A DNA stretch of 64,000 nt, from NCBI RefSeq assembly GCF_000732195.1, contig NZ_JNNU01000024.1:1-64000 (forward strand), in the 5' to 3' direction. This DNA is from Neorhizobium vignae. Its GTDB lineage: Bacteria > Pseudomonadota > Alphaproteobacteria > Rhizobiales > Rhizobiaceae. Below are positions 7,570 to 15,278 of this stretch, one piece after another; position 1 is the first letter of the stretch, and each line of letters starts with the position of its first letter. Both the position numbers and the translations under genes were made by a program. A model generated the notes under the pieces. It was not told the DNA's origin. It saw only the letters and a list, made by a program, of their open reading frames with translations, and did not search any database.

Positions 7570-8096
7570 GCAAACCTCGCCTCGTCATCATTGCCGCGGT
7601 CTCGCAAAACGGCGTCATCGGCCGCGATGGCGACATGCCCTGGAGGCTTTCGACCGATCTCAAGCGCTTCAAGGCGCTGACCTTGGGCAAGCCGGTCATC
7701 GTCGGGCGCAAGACCTTCGACAGTTTCGGCGGCAGACCTCTTCCTGGCCGGCCGCATGTGGTCGTCACGCGCAATCCGGATTTCCACTACGAGGGCGTCG
7801 ATGTGGCCGCATCCCTCGACGAGGCACTGAAGATTGCCGGCCATAGGGCCGAGGAGGCCGGAGCCGACGAGATTTATGTGCTCGGCGGCGGCGAAATCTA
7901 TGCCCAGGCGATCAAGATCGCGGACATGCTGCGCGTGACCCATGTCGAGACCGATATTTCAGACGGCGATACGTTCTTTCCCGCCATCGATCCGGCGGTG
8001 TTCGAGAAGATCGAGGAAGTTGCCGTTCCGGTGGGTGAGAAGGACAGTTATCCGACCCGTTTCGCCAGTTATGCCCGCCGAACCGCGACAAACTGA
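7566..8096 (+). CDS. folA: Dihydrofolate reductase
   Basis: This 176-residue NADPH-dependent enzyme regenerates tetrahydrofolate. Diagnostic blocks are GVIGRDGDMPWRLSTDLKRFK, with D31 at the place of the catalytic acid, then VIVGRKTFDSFGG, PGRPHVVVTR and VLGGGEIYAQA. Translation starts at a GTG that overlaps the thyA stop, which argues for a two-gene thyA-folA operon. No plasmid-type dfr features are seen; this is a chromosomal enzyme. Confidence 0.96.
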   Translation: MSKPRLVIIAAVSQNGVIGRDGDMPWRLSTDLKRFKALTLGKPVIVGRKTFDSFGGRPLPGRPHVVVTRNPDFHYEGVDVAASLDEALKIAGHRAEEAGADEIYVLGGGEIYAQAIKIADMLRVTHVETDISDGDTFFPAIDPAVFEKIEEVAVPVGEKDSYPTRFASYARRTATN

Positions 8097-8236
8097 AACA
8101 TTTCGTTACCGTTGAACGGGAAGTTATTGAACCTGCGTTGAAAGCAGGTCGGCGCATCCCTATAACGGGCAATAGCCAGACGGCTGCCGCACGGCAGGGT
8201 CGCGGTTTGGGAGCGAATACGAACAAAGAGGTTTTG

Positions 8237-9334
8237 ATGCCCTGGAGCAATCAGAATGGTGGCGGCGGCGGCCCTTGGGGCGGCGGTGGCGGTAATAATC
8301 AAGGGCCCTGGGGACAGGGACCGAACCGCCCACGCGGCGGCGGGGGGAGCGGCGGTCCGCCCGACCTCGAAGACATCATAAGGCGCAGTCAGGACCGGCT
8401 GCGCAGCGTGATGCCGGGTGGCTTCAACGGCGGCGCCTTCGCGATCGTCGTCATCGTGATCCTTGCCTTCCTTGCCTTCCAGTCCGTCTACACGGTCCAG
8501 CCGGACGAGCGCGGGGTCGAACTGCGTTTCGGTCGTCCGAAGGACGAAATCTCCATGCCGGGCTTGCATTTCCATTTCTGGCCGTTCGAATCCGTCGAGA
8601 TCGTCAAGGTCACCGAACAGCAGCAGAATATCGGCGCGGCTCGGGGCTCGAGCTCCAATGCCGGCTGGATGTTGACCGGCGACCAGAACATCGTCAACGT
8701 TCAGTTCTCGGTTCTGTTCACCGTGACCGATCCGAAGGCCTATCTCTTCAACCTGGAAGGCCCGGCTTCGACGCTGCAGCAGGTTTCCGAAAGTGCCATG
8801 CGCGAAGTCGTCGGCCGTCGCCCGGCGCAGGACATTTTCCGCGACAACCGCGAAGGCATCTCGACCGAGGTGCGCAACATCATCCAGGGCACGATGGATA
8901 CCTACGGCTCCGGCCTTTCCATCAATGCCGTGCCGATCGAGGATGCGGCGCCGCCGCGTGAAGTGGCCGACGCCTTCGAGGAAGTGCAGCGTGCCGAACA
9001 GGACGAGGATCGTTTCGTCGAAGAGGCGAACCAATACGCCAACCAGAAGCTCGGCCAGGCCCGCGGCCAGGCAGCCCAGGTCCGTGAAGAGGCATCCGCC
9101 TACAAGGATCGGGTCGTCAACGAGGCGCAGGGCGAGGCGCAGCGCTTCGTCTCGATCTATAACGAATATGCCAACGCGCCTGAAGTGACGCGCCGGCGCA
9201 TCTTCCTCGAAACCATGGAAACTGTGCTGAAGAACTCCCGCAAGATCATTCTGGACAACAAGGACGGTGTCGTCCCCTATCTGCCGCTCAACGAGATGAT
9301 CAAGCCGCAGACGAACCAGGGAGGCACACGATGA
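8237..9334 (+). CDS. hflK: FtsH-protease regulator HflK
   Basis: HflK is a prohibitin/SPFH-domain membrane protein that forms, with HflC, a complex controlling FtsH. The 365-residue protein starts at the ATG at 8237 (MPWSNQNGGG); an in-frame upstream start at 8138 would add 33 unrelated residues. It has the usual Gly-rich cytoplasmic N-terminus (about residues 8-40), one membrane segment (about 66-83) and a long SPFH domain with coiled coil in the periplasm. The stop overlaps hflC by an ATGA, so the two are translationally coupled. Confidence 0.94.
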   Translation: MPWSNQNGGGGGPWGGGGGNNQGPWGQGPNRPRGGGGSGGPPDLEDIIRRSQDRLRSVMPGGFNGGAFAIVVIVILAFLAFQSVYTVQPDERGVELRFGRPKDEISMPGLHFHFWPFESVEIVKVTEQQQNIGAARGSSSNAGWMLTGDQNIVNVQFSVLFTVTDPKAYLFNLEGPASTLQQVSESAMREVVGRRPAQDIFRDNREGISTEVRNIIQGTMDTYGSGLSINAVPIEDAAPPREVADAFEEVQRAEQDEDRFVEEANQYANQKLGQARGQAAQVREEASAYKDRVVNEAQGEAQRFVSIYNEYANAPEVTRRRIFLETMETVLKNSRKIILDNKDGVVPYLPLNEMIKPQTNQGGTR

Positions 9335-10281
9335 ACTCCAATCGACTTCCCGCCATCCTGATCGGCCTCGCCGTTCTCCTCGTGCTGATCTATTCGTCGG
9401 TTTTCGTGGTCAACGAGCGCGAACAGGCGATTGTCGTCCGCTTCGGCGAGATCCAGGACGTCAAGCGCGAGCCGGGCATCTATTTCAAGCTGCCCTTCGC
9501 GTTCATGGACGCCGATCGCGTCCAGTATGTCGAGGACCGGGCATTGCGCTTCGATCTCGACAATATCCGCGTCCAGGTGCGCGGCGGCGCCTTCTATGAA
9601 GTCGACGCTTTCGTGGTCTACTCGATCACCGATCCGCGCCTCTTCCGGGAAACGGTGTCGGGCGACCGCGAATCGGCCGAATCGCGGCTTCGCACGCGCC
9701 TCGATGCGGCACTGCGCCGCGTCTATGGTTTGCGCAATTTCGATGCGGCTCTCTCCAACGAGCGCTCTTCGATGATGCAGGAGGTTCGCGCGGACCTCAC
9801 CGCGGCTGCGGAAACCCTTGGACTCGCCATTCGCGACGTCCGTATCCGCCGCACCGACCTCACCCAGGAAGTCTCGCAGCAGACCTTCCAGCGCATGAAG
9901 GCCGAGCGTCTTGCCGAGGCCGAACTGATCCGTGCCCGCGGTAACGAGCAGGGCCAGCGCCGGCGGGCGATCGCCGACCGTCAGGTCGTCGAGTTCGTCT
10001 CCGAAGCGCAGCGGGATGCGGAAATCCTGCGCGGTCGGGGTGACGCCGAACGCAACAAGATCTTCGGCGAGGCCTTCCAGCGTGATCCGGCCTTCTTCGA
10101 ATTCTACCGCACGATGCGTGCCTATGTGGCGGCACTCGCCGATAACGGTACGACGCTGGTGCTGTCGCCGGATTCGGAGTTCTTCCGGTTCTTCAACTCG
10201 TCCGCCGGCCAAGCGCTTGCGCCGATCCAGGCGCCTGTTCCGCCGGCACCGCCCGCTGCACCCGCAGCGCCGGCGAACTGA
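9331..10281 (+). CDS. hflC: FtsH-protease regulator HflC
   Basis: This is the SPFH partner of HflK, 316 residues. One N-terminal membrane anchor (about residues 5-27) precedes VNEREQAIVVRFGEI, the conserved start of the SPFH domain. The Arg/Glu-rich coiled coil (MKAERLAEAELIRARGNEQGQRRR) follows. The C-terminus ends in a Pro/Ala tail (PVPPAPPAAPAAPAN), often seen in alphaproteobacterial HflC. A strong hairpin follows the gene, so the hflKC transcript probably ends there. Confidence 0.94.
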   Translation: MNSNRLPAILIGLAVLLVLIYSSVFVVNEREQAIVVRFGEIQDVKREPGIYFKLPFAFMDADRVQYVEDRALRFDLDNIRVQVRGGAFYEVDAFVVYSITDPRLFRETVSGDRESAESRLRTRLDAALRRVYGLRNFDAALSNERSSMMQEVRADLTAAAETLGLAIRDVRIRRTDLTQEVSQQTFQRMKAERLAEAELIRARGNEQGQRRRAIADRQVVEFVSEAQRDAEILRGRGDAERNKIFGEAFQRDPAFFEFYRTMRAYVAALADNGTTLVLSPDSEFFRFFNSSAGQALAPIQAPVPPAPPAAPAAPAN

Positions 10282-10293
10282 TTAGAGAAGCTT

Positions 10294-10317
10294 GGGGCGG
10301 CGTAAAGCCGCCCCTTT
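10294..10317 (+). terminator. Intrinsic terminator after hflC
   Basis: A perfect 8-bp stem, ggggcggc (10294-10301) and gccgcccc (10307-10314), with a 5-base loop, is followed by TTT. It starts 12 bases after the hflC stop and separates the operon from the degP-like gene. Confidence 0.75.
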
Positions 10318-10504
10318 CATGACAAGACCATCCACAGGCGTGATCGGCAGAGGGCGCAATCCTCACGAAAAGGTAATTTCCCCCGTCGTCATTCCGCCTT
10401 ATGCTCTGTCGAAACTCCGCCCGATTCAAAGGCTCCTATGGCCGGCCCGGGTCGAGTGCCGCTCTTCCGGGGGGATGCGGACAATCCAACAGCGAGGATG
10501 CCAG

Positions 10505-12151
10505 ATGGCTCATTCGGTTCGATCGACCTTCAAGCTCACCGTCACGCTTGCGGCAACGTTTGCCCTGCTGGCGGCGCCCTTGCAGGCGATTGCCCAGACC
10601 GCGGTCCCTGCGGCTCCGGGGCAGAACGCCAATCCGCCAGCCGCCGGTTCTCCGGGGGCGATGCTGCCCGCTCCGCCGACTGCGTCTCCGACCATCAATC
10701 CGCCCCCGGCTCCGGGGCCCATGGCAGGCGGCGGCCCGGGGTCGATCGCCGATCTCGCCGAGGGCCTGCTCGATGCCGTCGTCAACATCTCCACCTCCCA
10801 GAGCGTCAAGGACCAGGGGGCCGGCCCGCAGCCGCAGATCCAGGAGGGCTCGCCATTCCAGGAGTTTTTCGAGGACTTCTTCGATGGCCAGGGCAATCAG
10901 AACGGCAATCAGAAGGTTTCTTCGCTCGGCTCCGGCTTCGTGATCGATCCCTCGGGCTATGTGGTCACCAACAACCATGTCATCGAAGGCGCCGACGACA
11001 TCGAGGTGATTTTCCCGAACGGCTCGAAGCTCAAGGCCAAGCTGGTCGGCACCGACACCAAGACCGACCTGTCGGTCCTGAAGGTCGAGCCCAAGGCGCC
11101 GCTCAAGGCCGTGCGCTTCGGCGATTCCCGCCGCATGCGGATCGGCGACTGGGTGATGGCGATCGGCAACCCGTTCGGCCTCGGCGGATCCGTGACATTG
11201 GGCATCATCTCGGCCCGCGGCCGCAACATCAACGCCGGCCCCTATGACAACTTCATCCAGACGGATGCCGCGATCAACAAGGGCAATTCCGGTGGCCCAC
11301 TGTTCAACATGCGCGGTGAGGTGATCGGCATCAATACCGCGATCATTTCACCGTCGGGCGGGTCGATCGGCATCGGTTTTGCCGTACCGACGGAGCTGGC
11401 CGAAAATGTCGTGCACCAGCTGACCGAATTCGGCGAGACGCGCCGTGGCTGGCTCGGCGTGCGCATCCAGCCGGTCACCGAGGACGTGGCGGCAAGCCTC
11501 GGCCTCGACCGGGCGCGCGGCGCGCTGGTTTCCGGCGTCGTCAATGGCGGACCGATCAAGAACGGCGAGATCAAGGCCGGTGACGTGATCCTCACCTTCG
11601 ACGGCCAGTCCGTCAACGAGATGCGCGACCTGCCGCGCATCGTTGCGGAAAGCCCGGTCAACAAGGAAGTCGACGTGGTGATCCTGCGCGACGGCAAGCA
11701 GCAGACCGTCAAGGTAACGCTCGGCCGCCTCGAGGATAGCGCCGATCCGGAGGAGGAAGACGACCAGCCAGCCCTGCCGGGGGGCCAGGGCGAGAACAAG
11801 ACGCCCGGCAACAATGCGCCCGCAGATCAGAAGGGCGAACTTAGCCAGGACCCGGCCGCAGCCTTCGGCATGACGCTCGCCGTGCTCGACGAGGACCGCC
11901 GCAAGAGTTTCAGCATTGTCGAAAGCGTCGAAGGGGTACTGATCACCGCCGTCGCGCCGAATTCGCCAGCAGCCCAGAAGGGTCTGAAGGTCGGCGAGGT
12001 CGTGGTCGAGGTGGCGCAGGATTTCGTCGAAAGCCCGGCCGACGTCGTCAAGCGGATCTCGGTCCTGAAGTCCGAGGGGCGGCGCAACGCGCATGTGATG
12101 GTCTCGGATCCTTCCGGAAACCTGCGTTTCGTGGCGCTGCCGCTGGAGTAA
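10505..12151 (+). CDS. degP: Periplasmic serine protease, DegP/DegQ (Do) family
   Basis: This 548-residue HtrA-family protease degrades or refolds damaged envelope proteins. The start at 10505 gives a clean signal peptide (MAHSVRSTFK..., cleavage near residue 31); the frame is open further upstream but without signal features. A Pro/Gly-rich linker follows. The catalytic triad is H158 (VVTNNHVIEG), D188 (KTDLSVLKV) and S262 (NKGNSGGPLF). Two PDZ domains follow (about residues 310-400 and 455-545), separated by an acidic Glu/Asp-rich linker. Placement after hflKC is usual in rhizobia and groups envelope quality-control genes. Confidence 0.93.
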   Translation: MAHSVRSTFKLTVTLAATFALLAAPLQAIAQTAVPAAPGQNANPPAAGSPGAMLPAPPTASPTINPPPAPGPMAGGGPGSIADLAEGLLDAVVNISTSQSVKDQGAGPQPQIQEGSPFQEFFEDFFDGQGNQNGNQKVSSLGSGFVIDPSGYVVTNNHVIEGADDIEVIFPNGSKLKAKLVGTDTKTDLSVLKVEPKAPLKAVRFGDSRRMRIGDWVMAIGNPFGLGGSVTLGIISARGRNINAGPYDNFIQTDAAINKGNSGGPLFNMRGEVIGINTAIISPSGGSIGIGFAVPTELAENVVHQLTEFGETRRGWLGVRIQPVTEDVAASLGLDRARGALVSGVVNGGPIKNGEIKAGDVILTFDGQSVNEMRDLPRIVAESPVNKEVDVVILRDGKQQTVKVTLGRLEDSADPEEEDDQPALPGGQGENKTPGNNAPADQKGELSQDPAAAFGMTLAVLDEDRRKSFSIVESVEGVLITAVAPNSPAAQKGLKVGEVVVEVAQDFVESPADVVKRISVLKSEGRRNAHVMVSDPSGNLRFVALPLE

Positions 12152-12168
12152 GCTCGAGGGCCGGCCCG

Positions 12169-12759
12169 TCAGCGGGCGCGCCCGGCGGCCACTTTCTGGC
12201 GCTGCCACTCATCGCGGGTGATCGCATAGACCACATGCGGTTTCAGATGCGGATGCGTATCCGGCACCCGCGGATGGTCAAAATCCATGCCGGTGATTCG
12301 ATGCAGGCCGAGCCGCTTCATGACGGCGGTCGATCGCCTGTTTTCGCCGACTGCGAAGGAGACGACCGCGTCGAGGTGCTTTTCGCCGAAGGCGAAGTCG
12401 AGCAGCGCGCGGGCAGCCTCCGTGACATAACCGTTGCCCCAGAACCGGGTCGCCAGCCGCCAGCCGATCTCCACCGTCTCGACTGGAAAGATATCCGGCA
12501 TGTTGGCGAGCGACAGGCCGCAGAACCCCATGGGCTCCTGCGTTTCCTTCAGTTCCAGCGCGTAAAAGCCTAGCCCGGTTTCGGTGATGGCATCGTTGAG
12601 CTTTGCGAGAAAGGCGTCGGCCTCCTCGTAGGTGCGGCGAAACGGGAAAAATTCCATCACCTTCGGATCGGAGTTGATCTCGCGAAAGAGATCGCGGTCG
12701 CTGTCGATCCAGCTCCTGAGACGGAGGCGTTGGGTTTCGAGGATGATGCGTGGCGGCAT
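12169..12759 (-). CDS. GNAT acetyltransferase, RimJ/RimL type
   Basis: This 196-residue protein is of the RimJ-like GNAT family, which acetylates protein N-termini or small amines. It opens with IILETQRLRLRSW and contains the acetyl-CoA-binding region IGWRLATRFWGNGYVTEAARALLDFAF, followed by NRRSTAVMKRLGL. The start at 12759 fits the family; longer in-frame starts reach into the neighbouring antitoxin gene. The substrate is unknown. It lies convergent to degP and downstream of higA. Confidence 0.82.
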   Translation of the reverse strand: MPPRIILETQRLRLRSWIDSDRDLFREINSDPKVMEFFPFRRTYEEADAFLAKLNDAITETGLGFYALELKETQEPMGFCGLSLANMPDIFPVETVEIGWRLATRFWGNGYVTEAARALLDFAFGEKHLDAVVSFAVGENRRSTAVMKRLGLHRITGMDFDHPRVPDTHPHLKPHVVYAITRDEWQRQKVAAGRAR

Positions 12760-12775
12760 GATCTTGGGCTTTGTC

Positions 12776-13090
12776 CTACGAGACCTTCGCAGAGGATTTC
12801 GGCTTTTCGAACCTGATGCGCAGTTTGGTGCCGGTGGCGTCGGCGAAACGCTGGAGGGTGCGGGTGGAGGGCATGGACCTGCCGCTCTCCAGCCGCGCGA
12901 TAGCAGCCTGCGTGGTGCCCATGGCCTTGGCGACATCTTCTTGCGTCATGGAAGCCTGCGCGCGTGCCTTCATCAAAGCCTCCGCGAGGGCGAATTCCTC
13001 TTCAAGGGCGTCGTAAGCTGCGACAAATTCGGGGTCCTTGCGCCACTCTTGAAAGGCATCTCGAGCGAGCAGACTATTTCGTTTCGTCAT
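12776..13090 (-). CDS. higA: HigA-like antitoxin (XRE helix-turn-helix)
   Basis: This 104-residue protein begins MTKRNSLLARDAFQEW and carries an XRE-type HTH in its C-terminal half (MTQEDVAKAMGTTQAAIARLESGRSMPSTRTLQRFADATG). The order toxin-then-antitoxin and the N-terminal dimer/toxin-binding part are typical of HigBA. A Shine-Dalgarno aaggaggt sits just ahead of the start and inside the natural end of the toxin frame. The ATG overlaps the toxin's original stop in an ATGA. It probably represses its own operon through the HTH. Confidence 0.82.
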   Translation of the reverse strand: MTKRNSLLARDAFQEWRKDPEFVAAYDALEEEFALAEALMKARAQASMTQEDVAKAMGTTQAAIARLESGRSMPSTRTLQRFADATGTKLRIRFEKPKSSAKVS

Positions 13091-13152
13091 TTGACCTCCT
13101 TCGCTTTCTTCAGCGCGAATTCGATTTCGCGACGCGGCGTTTTCTGAGTTTT
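13087..13152 (-). pseudogene. Cut-off C-terminal tail of the HigB toxin
   Basis: These 66 bases continue the toxin frame without a shift after the TAG at 13153-13155. They encode the KTQKTPRREIEFALKKAKEV block found at the end of intact HigB proteins, then a TGA overlapping the higA start. The stretch also carries the higA ribosome-binding site, which may be why it is kept intact. Confidence 0.7.
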
Positions 13153-13410
13153 CTAACGAAAAACATGCACGACAACGACGCGTCTTTCTTTCACCGTGAT
13201 ATAGGCGGCACGTGCGATGCCATCGCGCCCCGTTAGGCGCATTTCCCAAACGGGGCCTTCGAGATGCTTCACATATGGCGCGGGCATCCCGGCAAGGCCA
13301 TGGTCTTCGATCAGGTGCGAGATGCGCTCGAAGACTGCACGCATGTCCAAAGGAAGGGAATAGAGCTTTTCCCTTACTTCAGTATCGAGAAACTCAATCG
13401 TCCAACGCAT
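13153..13410 (-). CDS. higB: HigB/RelE-type toxin, cut short by an in-frame stop
   Basis: This is a RelE-superfamily mRNA interferase of the HigB type. Residues run from MRWTIEFLDTEV through YVKHLEGPVWEMRLTGRDG to VVVVHVFR; the start at 13410 is chosen by family fit, though in-frame Met codons to 13440 exist. A TAG at 13155-13153 ends the frame. Behind it, still in frame, lie 21 codons reading KTQKTPRREIEFALKKAKEV(K), the conserved HigB tail, to a natural TGA that overlaps higA. An AAG-to-TAG change would explain this. The toxin is therefore truncated and may be inactive, with the antitoxin intact. Confidence 0.75.
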   Translation of the reverse strand: MRWTIEFLDTEVREKLYSLPLDMRAVFERISHLIEDHGLAGMPAPYVKHLEGPVWEMRLTGRDGIARAAYITVKERRVVVVHVFR

Positions 13411-13423
13411 GAAATATACCATT

Positions 13424-13446
13424 TTTGCAATGATCTTCAATGCAAA
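13424..13446. promoter_or_regulatory. Inverted repeat at the higBA promoter
   Basis: The hexamers tttgca (13424-13429) and tgcaaa (13441-13446) are perfectly complementary with an 11-base spacer, just upstream of the likely toxin start. This is where a HigA dimer would be expected to bind to repress its operon. The pairing is short, so the call is tentative. Confidence 0.35.
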
Positions 13447-13489
13447 TGATGCGATGTGTATTTCAATCCGTCAATCGTTTAGGTTGTAA

Positions 13490-14380
13490 TCAGGCTGTCA
13501 CGAAATCCGTCTTGCGATAGCCCTGGATGTAGAGGAGGGCGGTCAGGTCGCCGTGGTCGATGCGCATCTTGGCCTGGGCGGCGACGGTGGGCTTGGCGTG
13601 CAGCGCGACGCCGGAACCGGCGATGTCGAGCATGCCGAGATCGTTGGCGCCGTCGCCGACGGCGATCGTGTCTTCCGGGGAGATGCCGAGCTTTTCCGCG
13701 ATGGCGAGGAGCGCGTCCACCTTGGCCTGTTTGCCGAGGATGGGTTCGGCGACTTCGCCGGTGAGGATGCCATCGTTTTCGAGGAGGACATTGGCGCGGT
13801 TCTCGTCGAAGCCGAGGGTCGCGGCGATGCGGCTGGTGAAGACGGTGAAGCCGCCGGAGACGAGGGCGGCGTAATGGCCTTTGGCCTTCATGGTGGCGAT
13901 CAGTTCCGGCCCGCCCGAGGTCAGCGTGATGCGCTGGGCGATCACATCATCGACGACGGTGATCGGCAGACCTTTTAAGAGTGCCACGCGTTCGCGAAGG
14001 GCTGGTTCGAAGGCGATCTCGCCGTTCATGGCGCGGGCGGTGATCGTCGCGACCTTGTCCTTCAGCCCGACGACATCGGCAAGCTCGTCGATGCATTCCT
14101 GGCCGATCATGGTCGAATCCATGTCGGCGATCAGGAATCTTTTCCGCCGCGTGTCGGCGTCCTGGATGACGAGATCGATCGGCGCGCTCCCGATCAGCGC
14201 CCTCAGATCGGCTTCGGCCGCTTTAATATCGGAGCCGTCGCGCAGCGCGATATCGCAGGCGATCCCGTCCGCCAGCCAGTAGAGGCCGGAGGCTTTCACC
14301 GCCTCGGCCGCTTGTTCTCCGAGCTCCACGCTGAGAACTGGGTTTGACGGATGGGCAATGAGCGTGGCAACGAAAGCCAT
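13490..14380 (-). CDS. serB: Phosphoserine phosphatase
   Basis: SerB removes phosphate from phosphoserine in the last step of serine synthesis. The 296-residue protein has an N-terminal ACT-like part (about 1-75) and a HAD phosphatase domain. The nucleophile and acid are D86 and D88 in IADMDSTMIGQEC, and the Mg-binding motif is VGDGANDLGM (241-250). The start codon at 14380 touches the start codon of miaA on the other strand (CATATG), so each gene's ribosome-binding site lies inside the other's coding sequence. A longer frame to 15205 is only antisense to miaA. Confidence 0.95.
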   Translation of the reverse strand: MAFVATLIAHPSNPVLSVELGEQAAEAVKASGLYWLADGIACDIALRDGSDIKAAEADLRALIGSAPIDLVIQDADTRRKRFLIADMDSTMIGQECIDELADVVGLKDKVATITARAMNGEIAFEPALRERVALLKGLPITVVDDVIAQRITLTSGGPELIATMKAKGHYAALVSGGFTVFTSRIAATLGFDENRANVLLENDGILTGEVAEPILGKQAKVDALLAIAEKLGISPEDTIAVGDGANDLGMLDIAGSGVALHAKPTVAAQAKMRIDHGDLTALLYIQGYRKTDFVTA

Positions 14381-15271
14381 ATGAGCGACCTTATCGAGAA
14401 TTTTGATGCGATCCTGATAACCGGGCCGACGGCCAGCGGCAAGTCGGCGCTTGCATTGCGCCTGGCGCGCGAGACAAACGGCGTGGTGATCAATGCCGAC
14501 AGTATGCAGGTCTACGACACGCTGCGGGTCCTGACGGCGCGACCGGCCGAGGACGAGATGGAGGGCGTGCCGCACCTGCTCTACGGGCATGTGCCGGCGA
14601 CGACGGCATATTCCACCGGCGAGTGGCTGCGCGATGTGACGGCGCTTCTGCCGGAACTGGTGCGCGAGGGCCGGCTGCCGGTCTTCGTCGGCGGGACCGG
14701 GCTTTATTTCAAGGCACTGACCGGCGGCCTGTCCGATATGCCGGAAATCTCGCAGGATATTCGCTGCGAGGTGCGCCTGCGTCTCAAGGTGGAAGGACCG
14801 GAGGCGCTGCATGCGGAGCTCTCGGCACGCGATGCGGCGGTGGCGGCAAGCCTGGAGCCGAAGGACGGGCAGCGGATCGTGAGAGCGCTGGAGGTTCTGG
14901 CGGAGACGGGTCGCTCCATCGCCGAATTCCAGGGCAGGCAGGGGCCGGTGGTGATCGATCCTTCGCGGGCGAAGAAGCTTGTCGTCCTGCCGGACAGAAA
15001 AATCCTTCACGAACGAATCGACCGCCGTTTCGAGACGATGCTGGAGAGTGGCGCCGTGGACGAGGTGAGGACGCTGCTGGCGCTCGGTCCCGCACCCGAC
15101 CTGCCGGTCATGAAGGCGATCGGCGTTGCGCAGGTCGCCGAGATGCTGGAAGGTCGCATGAGCCGGGAAGACGTTATCGAACGCGGCTCGGCATTGACCC
15201 GCCAATATGCCAAGCGGCAGATGACCTGGTTTCGCAACCAGATGGACGAAAGCTGGGAGCGGCTGGCCTGA
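14381..15271 (+). CDS. miaA: tRNA dimethylallyltransferase
   Basis: MiaA transfers a dimethylallyl group to A37 of tRNAs reading UNN codons. The protein is 296 residues from MSDLIENF; a start at 14351 would add ten residues overlapping serB. The P-loop GPTASGKS is at residues 15-22, followed by INADSMQVY, FVGGTGLYFKAL and the tRNA-binding block QYAKRQMTWFRNQ near the C-terminus. It is divergent from serB with abutting start codons, an arrangement in which the two promoters must overlap the opposite gene. Confidence 0.95.
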   Translation: MSDLIENFDAILITGPTASGKSALALRLARETNGVVINADSMQVYDTLRVLTARPAEDEMEGVPHLLYGHVPATTAYSTGEWLRDVTALLPELVREGRLPVFVGGTGLYFKALTGGLSDMPEISQDIRCEVRLRLKVEGPEALHAELSARDAAVAASLEPKDGQRIVRALEVLAETGRSIAEFQGRQGPVVIDPSRAKKLVVLPDRKILHERIDRRFETMLESGAVDEVRTLLALGPAPDLPVMKAIGVAQVAEMLEGRMSREDVIERGSALTRQYAKRQMTWFRNQMDESWERLA

Positions 15272-15278
15272 GGCCTGC

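Noticed and set aside
13490..15205. Extended N-terminus for serB (571 codons)
   Set aside because: The added part is antisense to miaA. The start at 14380 gives the normal SerB length and N-terminal residues.
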